From assembly GCA_964475755.1 (NCBI GenBank), contig CAYYXR010000001.1:205022-269021 (forward strand): a DNA stretch of 64,000 nucleotides. Direction: 5' to 3'. Positions 16,380 through 24,837 of this stretch are shown piece by piece. How positions within the stretch are numbered: the stretch's first letter is position 1; each line of letters opens with the position of its first letter. Both the position numbers and the translations under genes were made by a program. This DNA comes from UBA11612 sp964475755. Lineage in GTDB: Bacteria; Pseudomonadota; Alphaproteobacteria; Rhodospirillales; Rhodospirillaceae. The notes beneath the pieces are model-generated. The model was not told the origin of the DNA, did no database searches, and worked only from the letters and a program-made list of their open reading frames with translations.

Positions 16380-16983
16380 CTAGTCCTTCTTTTTTACGGT
16401 TTTTATTTTCGCGTATTCGCCCTCAAGAACGCTGTAAACCACAGCGCTCCACCATTTGCCGCGCCCATAGTTCAGATCGCGCAGCAAACCCTCGCGCGCC
16501 ATTCCTAGTTTTTTGCAGAACGCGAATGGAATGTTTGTTGTCGGGAGTACACTGCCCCATGACCCGGTGCAATTTAAAATGCCCAAACGCTGCTTCAAGC
16601 ATGGCTTGGCCGATTTCCGTTCCGTAGCCCTGCCGCCAGAATTTCTGCATCACGCCGAAGCCCAACTCGCCTTGACGTTCGAGTGGGTTGGTGATTTTCA
16701 GAACGCCTTCACCGATTACCTCACCAGAGTCACGGCGCGTCGCGGCCAGGAAATAAAGCAGGCGCGGCGCAGCCGATTGCTCGCGCACCACCCACTGCAT
16801 CAACGAATTGATCTGTTCTTCACTCGGCGGCTCGGATCGCTGAAATTCCCAATACGCCGGTTCCTTGACATAGGCATAAACAGACGACGCATCGCCCGCG
16901 GTGTATTCGCGAATCGTCAACCGCCGCGTATTGATGGGTAGCGGCAGTACGGGGATTTTGATCTCGGGCGCAGTCTGAGACAT
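16380..16983 (-). pseudogene. GNAT-family N-acetyltransferase, frameshifted
   Basis: RimJ/RimL-type acetyltransferase: TRRLTIREYTAGDASSVYAYV near the start, GELGFGVMQKFWRQGYGTEIG for acetyl-CoA binding, then HRVMGQCTPDNKHSIRVLQK. The frame breaks in a run of six T (16509-16514; six A on the coding strand). With one A removed, QK continues as LGMAREGLLRDLNYGRGKW to a stop at 16380, exactly as expected for the family. Read as it stands, the frame gives an unrelated Arg-rich tail ending at 16423. Either a recent mutation or a homopolymer sequencing error. Confidence 0.85.
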
Positions 16984-17056
16984 GGCCGCAAAAATAGCAT
17001 GATGCGTAGACTCTGCCTATGCGGCTGATGCCCGGGATACTGTGCGGTGAAGCCTG

Positions 17057-17596
17057 CTAGCGGGTCAGATGTTTTGCGATAAACGCACCGATATCCTGAT
17101 CCGATAGGCCCTTTGATTTCAGCTCCGCCCGAATGGCATTGAGGTCAACGTTGGCATAGTTGTGCACGCTGGCCGGCTTGTGGGCAGACTGATCGACAAT
17201 GCGGAAATCGAAATCCCGCACGTCGCTCTTGAACACTTCGTATTGAAGGATCTGATCGATCGCATTATCGGGCATGAAGGTCACAACGCGTGGCTTAAGC
17301 GCATATAGGTCCTTTGGGTCGATGTCCTCGGCCGCGGCGATGATAAGCTCGTCGCCCACTTGGCACGTGCGCGCCGCTGCGCCGTTCAATACACAGCAGC
17401 GCGAACCCGGCTCGCCGAAGATCACGTATGTGGAAAGGCGCGCGCCCGAGTTCTTGTTCCAAACCTCGACGAACTCGGTTGGATAAAGACCGGCTTGCTC
17501 GCAGTGCTCAGGATCCAATGTAATAGAGCCGTGATAATGCAGATCCGCGCCCGTCACCCGCAGGCCATGCAGTTTAGCTCTAATGACTTTGACCAC
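17057..17596 (-). CDS. panD: Aspartate 1-decarboxylase (PanD) with C-terminal extension
   Basis: Pyruvoyl enzyme making beta-alanine for pantothenate. The core matches PanD: AKLHGLRVTGADLHYHGS with the Gly-Ser self-cleavage site, then VWNKNSGARLSTYVI and VLNGAAARTCQVGDELII. GTG 17596 with GGTGGGA upstream gives about 179 aa. The frame is open to 17785, but that part looks non-coding. About 60 extra C-terminal residues (from around YEVFKSDVRDFDF to the end) go beyond the usual 115-130 aa core. Their role is unknown. Confidence 0.85.
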   Translation of the reverse strand: MVKVIRAKLHGLRVTGADLHYHGSITLDPEHCEQAGLYPTEFVEVWNKNSGARLSTYVIFGEPGSRCCVLNGAAARTCQVGDELIIAAAEDIDPKDLYALKPRVVTFMPDNAIDQILQYEVFKSDVRDFDFRIVDQSAHKPASVHNYANVDLNAIRAELKSKGLSDQDIGAFIAKHLTR

Positions 17597-17724
17597 GGTT
17601 CCCACCAAGCACGACCAAACCAACGCGTCCGCGGCCCATGGAATTGTGCGCTGCGGTATCGCGGGGCGCAAACATAGACGATTCGGTAAGGGGGTAAAGT
17701 ACGGAATAGAGCCGTTTTGGCGCC

Positions 17725-17753
17725 TTGCCGCTTTAGAAGCGGACACGTAAAGT
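17725..17753 (+). promoter_or_regulatory. Candidate sigma-70 promoter for mmcB
   Basis: TTGCCG (17725-17730), a 17-bp spacer, and TAAAGT (17748-17753). Initiation would fall near 17760, just before the LexA box, so LexA bound there could block early elongation or promoter clearance. Confidence 0.5.
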
Positions 17754-17766
17754 CGCTTGGAGATTA

Positions 17767-17781
17767 GAACAATAGAGGAAC
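17767..17781 (+). promoter_or_regulatory. LexA (SOS) box upstream of mmcB
   Basis: GAAC-AATAGAG-GAAC is an exact match to the alphaproteobacterial SOS operator (GAAC-N7-GAAC, equal to GTTC-N7-GTTC on the other strand). It ends 6 bp before the mmcB GTG start and overlaps its ribosome binding site. mmcB is a known LexA-regulated, mitomycin-inducible gene in Caulobacter, which makes chance unlikely. Confidence 0.85.
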
Positions 17782-17787
17782 ACACGC

Positions 17788-18297
17788 GTGTCGGTACGCC
17801 CAGGCACAGCCCCGGTAAAAAACCGCGCGGCCCCTCTACAGAAACGGAGGCGTCCCGGGGTCATTCGCCCTGCGCCGGCAGCCGTAACAGCGGCAGTGAC
17901 CCGCGGTGTCTGCCGATGGCTTGAAGATACCGGCTTTACGAGCCTCACCGAGTTCAAGCTGGGCAACGGACGGCGCGCAGATGTTGTCGGCCTGAATGCG
18001 GCAGGCACGCTTTTGATGGTGGAAGTTAAAAGCACGCCTGAAGATTTTCGCGGAGACGCCAAGTGGCTTGAGTACGTTCCTTATTGCGACGCTTTTTCGT
18101 TTGCCGTACCGCCGCATTTCCCCTGGCAGATCTTGCCCAAGGATTGCGGCGTGCTTATTGCCGACGAACATTCCGCTGCCATCGTACGCACGGCACCGCG
18201 CCACGCCTTGCACGCCGCCCGGCGTAAAGCCTTAACGCTCAGGTTCGCGCTTGCTGCCGGTCAGCGTTTATCGGGATTGGTTGATCCGCGCCTTTAG
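17788..18297 (+). CDS. mmcB: MmcB family DNA repair protein
   Basis: A small putative nuclease of the PD-(D/E)XK fold linked to DNA damage tolerance. The motif RRADVVGLNAAGTLLMVEVKST holds the Asp and Glu-x-Lys, followed by DFRGDAKWLEYVPYCDAFSFAVP, typical of the family. 169 aa; GTG 17788 with AGAGGA upstream. A perfect SOS box lies over its leader, supporting a role in the damage response. It is convergent with the lipoprotein gene at 18307; a 6-bp hairpin (CTGCGG/CCGCAG, 18298-18316) lies across the two stops. Confidence 0.92.
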   Translation: MSVRPGTAPVKNRAAPLQKRRRPGVIRPAPAAVTAAVTRGVCRWLEDTGFTSLTEFKLGNGRRADVVGLNAAGTLLMVEVKSTPEDFRGDAKWLEYVPYCDAFSFAVPPHFPWQILPKDCGVLIADEHSAAIVRTAPRHALHAARRKALTLRFALAAGQRLSGLVDPRL

Positions 18298-18306
18298 CTG
18301 CGGCGG

Positions 18307-18690
18307 TTATCCGCAGTACAGACCAACTATACGATTCAGATTGTCGAGTTCGATATTGACACGGGTTGGGCTGTGCTCCCGGCTGACCCTTGCGCCGGGT
18401 GGAATGACTCGGTACGGCGCGGCTAGGCGTTCTTCGCGAAGGTATTGAGCGCTGTCGGGCGGCGCCTCGCCCTTTGCAACAAATGTCATGCCGAGCGCAG
18501 GCACCAAAACCTGACCGCCGCAATTCACCAGCATTTCAGGAACGACAGGTTGGCGAACCACCACGGGCGCCGTGCCGTATTGCATGCCGTCTTGCGTGAT
18601 GCTGGGCCACATCTGACCGGGCCCTGTACAGCCCCAAAGCCCAAAGCCCGCCAAAACCAAAGAGCTGAGTATTGATAAACGTCTTATCAT
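18307..18690 (-). CDS. I78-family peptidase inhibitor-like lipoprotein
   Basis: 127 aa with an N-terminal lipoprotein signal (LSSLVLAGFGLWGC, lipobox Cys at residue 21). The C-terminal half matches the I78 inhibitor family: YLREERLAAPYRVIPPGA, then RVNIELDNLNRIVGLYCG. Expected to be anchored in the envelope, where family members bind serine proteases. The substrate is not evident. It lies just upstream of, and faces away from, mmcB's end. Confidence 0.8.
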   Translation of the reverse strand: MIRRLSILSSLVLAGFGLWGCTGPGQMWPSITQDGMQYGTAPVVVRQPVVPEMLVNCGGQVLVPALGMTFVAKGEAPPDSAQYLREERLAAPYRVIPPGARVSREHSPTRVNIELDNLNRIVGLYCG

Positions 18691-18697
18691 GTGTCCG

Positions 18698-20191
18698 TTA
18701 CCGGGCCGACTTCATCGCCGCAATGGTCGAGGTTGTAGAGTATGGGCCAAGCACGTCCGCCAACACAACACGCCCGCCATAGCTTTCAACCATATCACCT
18801 CCCACGACCTGCTCGCGGGCATAATCGGCACCCTTCACCAGCACATCAGGCCGAATAGAGTCTATCAAGTCCAGAGGCGTATCTTCGCCGAAAATCACCA
18901 CCAGATCGACGGTGGCTAGAGACGCCATGACCGCCGCACGCGCAGTTTCATTCTGGACCGGGCGGCTATCACCCTTAAGTCGTTTTACAGAGGCGTCGCT
19001 GTTTAGCCCGACAATAAGTCGATCACAGGCCTCGCGCGCCTGGCGCAAAAGCGAGACATGGCCAGGATGAAGCAGATCAAAGCAGCCGTTTGTAAACCCG
19101 ACTTTTAGTTTGCTCTCGCGCCACGTTTTAACCTGTTCCAAAAGACTGGTGCGATCGACGACTTTTTGTTCCGCGTGAGCCAGCCCGCGCTGCATGATGG
19201 CTTTGGTCACATCCTGAGCAGACACAACGGCGGTTCCTTGCCGGCCAACTACGACACCGGCAGCGGCATTTGCAAGATAAGCAGCGTCCGCAGTGCTGGC
19301 GCCGGCCGCGAGTGCGAGCGCAAACGTGGCGATCACCGTATCCCCAGCCCCGGTTACGTCGGTCACCTCGCGAGTTGCCGCCAGCATATGTTGTGCACCG
19401 TCTTCGCCGACCAAAGTCATTCCGTCGCCGGATCTCGTTACGAGGATTGCGCCGGCTTCAACGTCACGTCGCAGCACGTTTGCAGCCTCGACGATTTGAG
19501 CTTCGCTTTCTATGGACAAGCCGATTGCCAGCTCTAATTCGCTTCTGTTGGGTGTGATGACACTCGCACCGGCGTAGCGCTCATACGACGCGCCTTTTGG
19601 ATCGACAATAACGGGCTTGCCAGCAGCTTTCGCGGCCTTGATCGCAAAATGGGCGAGCGCCCCGGCGAACAAACCCTTTCCATAGTCGGATAAAATGATC
19701 GCGTCTGCAGAGGCCACCTGCGAAGAGACGTCACGCTCGATATCTCTCATGATATCGCTCGCAAGCGGATCGGACGTCTCCCGGTCCGCCCGCAGCATCT
19801 GATGACCGTCATGACTGACATATCGTGTTTTGATCGTCGTTTGCCGGCCAGGAGCCACCCGCAAAAACGCCTCTACTTGTTCGAGTTTTCCAAGCAACTT
19901 GCCGATCTCTGTGCCTGCTGGATCGTCCCCGACAATCGAAACGAATGCGCATTTTGCGCCGAGAGCGTTGAGATTCCGGACAACGTTGCCGGCGCCGCCA
20001 AGAGTCGTGGTTTCCTTGGCGATGCGAATGACCGGGACCGGCGCCTCGGGTGAAATTCTCTTTACATCGCCGTATCTGAACCGGTCCATCATCACGTCGC
20101 CGACACACAGAATCCTGCACGCGCTGAATCCACCGATGATATCGGTTAGGATCGAAAGGCGTGCTGCATCGAGAGGCGTGTTCAAGGTCAT
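18698..20191 (-). CDS. hldE: Bifunctional heptose-7-phosphate kinase/heptose-1-phosphate adenylyltransferase
   Basis: Makes the ADP-heptose precursor for the lipopolysaccharide inner core. The N-terminal ribokinase-like kinase (to about residue 325) has GGAGNVVRNLNALGAKCAFV and DVTGAGDTVIATFALALAAG. The C-terminal nucleotidyltransferase has GFTNGCFDLLHPGHVSLL with the HxGH motif. 497 aa, full length. It starts 11 bp after the epimerase-type gene on the same strand, forming a two-gene envelope-sugar operon. Confidence 0.96.
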   Translation of the reverse strand: MTLNTPLDAARLSILTDIIGGFSACRILCVGDVMMDRFRYGDVKRISPEAPVPVIRIAKETTTLGGAGNVVRNLNALGAKCAFVSIVGDDPAGTEIGKLLGKLEQVEAFLRVAPGRQTTIKTRYVSHDGHQMLRADRETSDPLASDIMRDIERDVSSQVASADAIILSDYGKGLFAGALAHFAIKAAKAAGKPVIVDPKGASYERYAGASVITPNRSELELAIGLSIESEAQIVEAANVLRRDVEAGAILVTRSGDGMTLVGEDGAQHMLAATREVTDVTGAGDTVIATFALALAAGASTADAAYLANAAAGVVVGRQGTAVVSAQDVTKAIMQRGLAHAEQKVVDRTSLLEQVKTWRESKLKVGFTNGCFDLLHPGHVSLLRQAREACDRLIVGLNSDASVKRLKGDSRPVQNETARAAVMASLATVDLVVIFGEDTPLDLIDSIRPDVLVKGADYAREQVVGGDMVESYGGRVVLADVLGPYSTTSTIAAMKSAR

Positions 20192-20202
20192 AATACCAAC
20201 GG

Positions 20203-21138
20203 TTAGCCTAGCAACGATCGAAAGTAGGCGATCGTAAGCTCCAAGCCTTCTTCCAAAGGTTTTGACGGCGCCCATTTTAGTTTTTCGCGGGCCAAACTGA
20301 TGTCCGGCTTGCGGCGAACCGGATCGTCCTGCGGAAGCGGTTTGTGAACAACCTTGGACGAGGACTTGGACATCTGAATGATTTTCTCGGCGAGCTCGAG
20401 AATCGTGTGTTCCACGGGATTGCCTAAATTTACCGGTCCGGTCACTGCGTCGGGCGCACCCATGAGGCAAATCATGCCGTCCACCAAATCGTCGACATAG
20501 CAAAAAGATCGGGTTTGCGTACCCTCGCCATACACCGTGATGTCTTCACCCTTGAGTGCTTGAACGATAAAGTTGGAAACCACGCGGCCATCGTTGGGCA
20601 ACATGCGCGGACCATAGGTATTGAAAATACGTGCGACGCGAATCTGCAAATTGTGTTGCCGGTAATAATCGAAAAATAGTGTTTCGGCACACCGCTTGCC
20701 CTCGTCATAACAAGCCCTAGGCCCGATCGGATTGACGTTGCCCCAGTAGCTTTCAACCTGCGGGTGCACTTCCGGATCACCGTAAACTTCGCTGGTCGAA
20801 GCCTGAAGGATCTTCGCCTTGGTACGTTTCGCCAAGCCAAGCATGTTGATCGCCCCGTGCACACTCGTCTTGGTCGTCTGCACCGGATCGAATTGGTAGT
20901 GTATGGGCGATGCCGGACACGCCAGATTGTAAATTTGGTTGGTTTCTACATAGAGTGGAAAAGTGACATCATGGCGCATAAGCTCGAACATGGGGTTTGA
21001 CATCATCGCCACCACGTTCTGCCGCCGGCCTGTAAAAAAGTTATCCACACACAGGACTTCATGGCCAGCCGCCAACAGACGTTCACACAAATGTGAACCT
21101 ATAAATCCGGCTCCGCCCGTAACAACAATGCGTTCCAA
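20203..21138 (-). CDS. UDP-glucuronate decarboxylase (UDP-xylose synthase)-like SDR
   Basis: An extended short-chain dehydrogenase/reductase of about 311 aa. Its parts are an NAD-binding TGGAGFIGSHLCERLLA, a catalytic YDEGK with upstream ASTSEVYGDPEVHPQ, and ARIFNTYGPRM. The pattern NLACPASPIHYQFDPVQTTKTSVHG fits the UDP-xylose synthase subgroup. TTG 21138 with GGGG upstream is the best start; the frame is open to 21267 but that part is not protein-like. The role is probably to supply a pentose sugar for surface glycan, together with hldE. Confidence 0.88.
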   Translation of the reverse strand: MERIVVTGGAGFIGSHLCERLLAAGHEVLCVDNFFTGRRQNVVAMMSNPMFELMRHDVTFPLYVETNQIYNLACPASPIHYQFDPVQTTKTSVHGAINMLGLAKRTKAKILQASTSEVYGDPEVHPQVESYWGNVNPIGPRACYDEGKRCAETLFFDYYRQHNLQIRVARIFNTYGPRMLPNDGRVVSNFIVQALKGEDITVYGEGTQTRSFCYVDDLVDGMICLMGAPDAVTGPVNLGNPVEHTILELAEKIIQMSKSSSKVVHKPLPQDDPVRRKPDISLAREKLKWAPSKPLEEGLELTIAYFRSLLG

Positions 21139-21372
21139 ATTAACCCCACACCGGCATATCGGGGTTTGAACCCCTATATCACCGCTTTTCCTCGTTTTTT
21201 TGGCCAAAGGCCAGTGCGCATAGGCCCGCAAGCCCGCATTTGTCCTTATGGCACCGCTCGACACCATATTTATTAATCTTTTCCAAATGGTTACTGTTCT
21301 ATATGGCTGTATCCCGGTACGGGGGCCGGGTAGATTTTAGGGCCTTTGAAACGCTAAAAAGGACAAGCAATT

Positions 21373-22641
21373 ATGCGGCGTAGCCGTATACAACTGTTGC
21401 GCGTCCGCCCGGAATGTAACCAAGACCCTGCAGAATCAAGGCGCCAAAGGTTATCAGGAGACGCTGCTCCTGGACACGCTCGACCGGATGAAGCGCAATC
21501 CGGAAGGCCGCAAGGTCGTCCACCTCCATCTTTCTAAGCTTCTATTTTCAAACCGTACGCCGGTGCGGATCAAAATTGTCACGCGCATGTTCCGCACGCT
21601 GGAAAGCGGACGGCAAGTTCAGATTTTCGATCTGACCAATGACGACATTGTGATGATCGTCGCCAGCGGCGCTCAACGCGATGTGAATAATATCATACAT
21701 CGCATCCGAAAACTTTTTGAGGGCGATCCGGCAACACTTGATAACGCCGATGGGACGGATAGGTTCGTAACGTGGTTTGATCTATCGCTCGATTCCGCGA
21801 TGGCAATTCACAACGCACAAAAGCTTCGCGAGGAAGCACAGCGGCCTCAAAACCAGACACAAGGTTCACAGCTGCAGGGTCTAACGCCGCAATTACTCGA
21901 TGACGCTCAGAAAAAGATAGCCTTCGCCAATATAGTTCCGTTCATTCGCGACCAAGTCGCGCTTCGGGTCAATCCAGCGACCAAAGAAGCTGCGATCGAA
22001 TTTTATGAGTTTTTTCTTTCTGTCGGCGACCTGCAACGCGCGACGGCCCCAAACATAAATTTACTGTCTGACCGGTGGCTGTTTCAGGACCTGAGCCGAA
22101 CAATGGATATCAGGATGTTGGAAACGGTGGTGCGCGCCCCCCATGCGCGCGGCACGCCATGCATAAGTCTGAACTTGAATCTGGAAACCGTTCTCACGCC
22201 TGCATTTAAGGTGTTCCTCGATAAGATCGAAAAGAGCCAAAAGTCATTGTCGAGGTCCAGGCTGTCGACTTGCTGACAAATTTCGAAATGTACCTCGATG
22301 TAAAAGGTGCGCTGAACTCTCTGGGTCACTACATACTCATAGACGGACTGAGCACAACGACACTCGAAATGCTCGATGTGCCGAGCATGAAACCAGATTA
22401 CGCAAAAATATCCTGGGCGCCCGAGCTGTTGGATCTCATGGACTCGCCAAGCAGTAAAAGCGCGGCATTCGTTATTCAGGAGATCGGCGCGGAAAAGGTT
22501 GTGCTTTCACGCTGCGATTCTTCGTCGGCTCTGTCGTGGGGAATACGATCAGGAATAAATGTTTTCCAGGGGCACTTCTTGGATTCATTTAACAACAAAG
22601 GTCGGCGCAGCGCACGGCCGGCAGCGGCCAGGGCGAGATAA
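21373..22641 (+). pseudogene. Degenerate EAL-like protein, first of a tandem pair, frameshifted
   Basis: Coding sequence similar over its length to the next gene. Readable parts are an N-terminal module (VVHLHLSKLLFSNRTPVRIK, then DRFVTWFDLSLDSAMAIHN) and an EAL-like half (FYEFFLSVGDLQ, LLSDRWLFQDLSRTMD, CISLNLNLETVLTPAF). The frame breaks at the A4 run 22239-22242. One added A restores KVIVEVQAVDLLTNFEMYL and the rest of the EAL fold to the stop at 22641. The 5' end is also unclear: the good ribosome binding site (AAGGA) serves ATG 21373 in another frame, while the coding frame is open from 21350 without a start codon before ATG 21488. Metal-binding EAL residues are missing, so cyclic-di-GMP hydrolysis is unlikely. 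Confidence 0.65.
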
Positions 22642-22646
22642 GGATC

Positions 22647-23898
22647 ATGTCAGACACTCAGGCCGTCGGCGCGACAGCAAACCCTTTAGGTGACAGCCAC
22701 GAATCGCGGTTCCTAGATGACATCAAGGCGATGGATCCGGGCGCGCGGAATAAGGGCGTCATACGGCTTCATCTGTCGCGACTTCAACCCGAGAACAGGG
22801 ACCGGCAAAGTCTGAGCAACGCGGAGACAGCGTTCGACGACATCACCCGCACGCGAGCGGCATGGCTGTACAGACTTCGCAATTCCGATCTTATGGTCGT
22901 CTATGAAAACGACGTCGCCGACTCCGCGGAAAGCGGCGTTCTGAAGCTTATGAAGCTTTGGGAGCGCGACCCTTTAATGGCGAAGTTCAAGACCAATCCG
23001 CGCAAGAACCGGCTGTCGAGTTGGTTCGACATGGAAGACGATTACGACAAACTCCTCGCATTTGCGCACCGTCAGGCCGCTTCGTCAGACAGGCCCACCC
23101 GAAAATCATTGGACCAACTCATCTCCGAGCGTGAAGCACGGCGTGCAAATTCCGAGCGCGGCGCACCGCTGACGCCCGCCGAACTTGGACGCATCGAAGA
23201 AGCGCTTCAGCGCGTTGACCTCTCCAGCTTTACCCGCCGGCAACCGGTGTGTGCATTTGTTGAGGGCGACAAACCTGAGATCATATTCACAGAAGTTTTT
23301 GTTTCGATCGCCGACTTGCGCGAAACACTGATGCCGAACACCGATCTCACCGCCAATCCCTGGTTATTCCAGAACCTCACGCAAACCCTTGATCGCCGTG
23401 TTATGGTGCAGATATCCCGGCGCGAAGACCGCACGCTCATGCGCGAGGGGTTTAGCATGAACGTGAATGTATCGACTCTTTTGACCGAAGAGTTTTTGGC
23501 GTTCGATGACGACTTCGCGCCGTCCACGCAAGACGTGGTGCTCGAGCTCCGCCTTGAAGATATCTTTTCGGACCCTGTCAGCTTCGCATTTGCCCGCGAT
23601 TTTCTGACCGAGCGCGGGTATCGTATTTGTATCGACGGCTTAAATCTCAGATCGTTCCCGTTTGCCGACACAACGCGGCTTGGCGTTCAGTATGCGAAGC
23701 TAGCATGGGCGCAGGAGCTTTCCGGGTTATGCGGGCACTGAACGAGGCCAGCAATTCAAAGACATGATTCGCGCCCGTAAGAAGGGCCGTACAATCCTCG
23801 CGCGATGCGATACGGAAGGGGCGGTCAAGGTGGGGCAACATTTGGGCATTACCCTGTTTCAAGGTCGCTATATAGATAGCCTTGTCCGCAGCCGTTAA
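22647..23898 (+). pseudogene. Degenerate EAL-like protein, second of a tandem pair, frameshifted
   Basis: Paralogue of the preceding gene. ATG 22647 lies 5 bp after its stop with AAGGA close by. It reads IRLHLSRLQPENRDRQ and LSSWFDMEDDYDKLLAFAH in the N-terminal module, then FTEVFVSIADLRETLMPN, NPWLFQNLTQTLDRRVMVQ, LELRLEDIF and GYRICIDGLNLRSF. The last sits where EAL proteins have the paired Asp, but only one Asp remains. The frame breaks near 23727: dropping one T of GGGTTATG lets ELSG continue as YAGTERGQQFKDMIRARKK to a stop at 23896-23898, ending in ITLFQGRYIDSLV, the normal EAL C-terminus. Unedited, it stops at 23741. Confidence 0.7.
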
Positions 23899-24095
23899 TA
23901 CCTGACCGAATTATGAAAATGTTTCGGATTGCCCGCGCGCAATGATTGTTGCTTAATAGAAATCAATAAACTTGCGGCGGTAAACCGTCGCCATACTTCG
24001 GACGCACTTCACATACACGCTGCCGCACCTATCTGAACGCGGCGTTTTCACTCATGTGGAAAAACACCGCGTGAGGCTTAAGAGTGGAGGCGACT

Positions 24096-24824
24096 ATGAC
24101 TCAGGTTTTTTCCAGACGCACCGTTGCGGCAGGACTCGCAATATTTACGGCAATCACCGTAATGACGGCGCCAATTCAACGCGCGCGAGCCGACGAAATC
24201 ACCGAGGCCCGACAGATTATCGACGAGTCGGTGATCACAATTGAGCGCGTCCGTGCGGAAATGGAACCTTCGCCAGACATGGATGACCTTATTCGCCGTG
24301 CAAAGGGCATTCTGGTCGTTCCAAACTATTACAAAGCTGGATTTATAATTGGCGGCGCCTACGGCGATGGCTTGCTGCTCGCACGGCGGCCCGAAGGCGG
24401 ATTTGGCGACCCCGCCTTTTACCGGATGACGGCGGGTTCCATCGGCATTCAGGCCGGTATTCAATCCGCCGCGACCGTATTCATCATACTTTCGGAAAAG
24501 GCGTTGAGCGCAGTTCTCAACGATGAGTTTAAACTTGGCGCGAACGTAGGCATGACTCTCGGCACAATCGGCGTCGGCGCGGAAGCGGCAACGACAACTC
24601 ATGTCGGCAAGGACATCGTGGCCTATTCGACAAATGCGGGTTTGTTCGCCGGCGGAAGTTTTGAGGGCGCGGTGATTCGCCCAAGAAAGGATTGGAACGC
24701 CGCCGTCTATGGCGTGGGCAGCGATGATCCGCGCGCCATCGTCCAGCGCGATCAGTTGCGCACGGCGACAACCCTTAAAGACGTACTGAGCCGGAATGAC
24801 AACCCGGCCGCCACCGCACCGTGA
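24096..24824 (+). CDS. SYLF/Ysc84-domain lipid-binding protein
   Basis: An exported protein of about 242 aa with a Tat/Sec-like signal peptide (SRRTVAAGLAIFTAITVM, cleavage near ARADE). A SYLF domain follows: AKGILVVPNYYKAGFIIGGAYGDG near its start, then SIGIQAGIQSAATVFIILSEKAL and FAGGSFEGAVIRPR. ATG 24096 follows GGAGG at 24085-24089. Family members bind lipids; the bacterial role is poorly known. Convergent with the gene at 24838. Confidence 0.85.
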   Translation: MTQVFSRRTVAAGLAIFTAITVMTAPIQRARADEITEARQIIDESVITIERVRAEMEPSPDMDDLIRRAKGILVVPNYYKAGFIIGGAYGDGLLLARRPEGGFGDPAFYRMTAGSIGIQAGIQSAATVFIILSEKALSAVLNDEFKLGANVGMTLGTIGVGAEAATTTHVGKDIVAYSTNAGLFAGGSFEGAVIRPRKDWNAAVYGVGSDDPRAIVQRDQLRTATTLKDVLSRNDNPAATAP

Positions 24825-24837
24825 CTGTGTCTTTAGA

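Noticed and set aside
16509..16514. Programmed ribosomal frameshift at the A6 run in the acetyltransferase
   Set aside because: The shift needed is +1 and the phase does not fit a -1 slippery heptamer; no stimulatory structure is apparent.
21041..21049. DnaA box TTATCCACA
   Set aside because: A single copy inside the UDP-xylose synthase-type coding region, with no cluster or AT-rich unwinding element, so not an origin.
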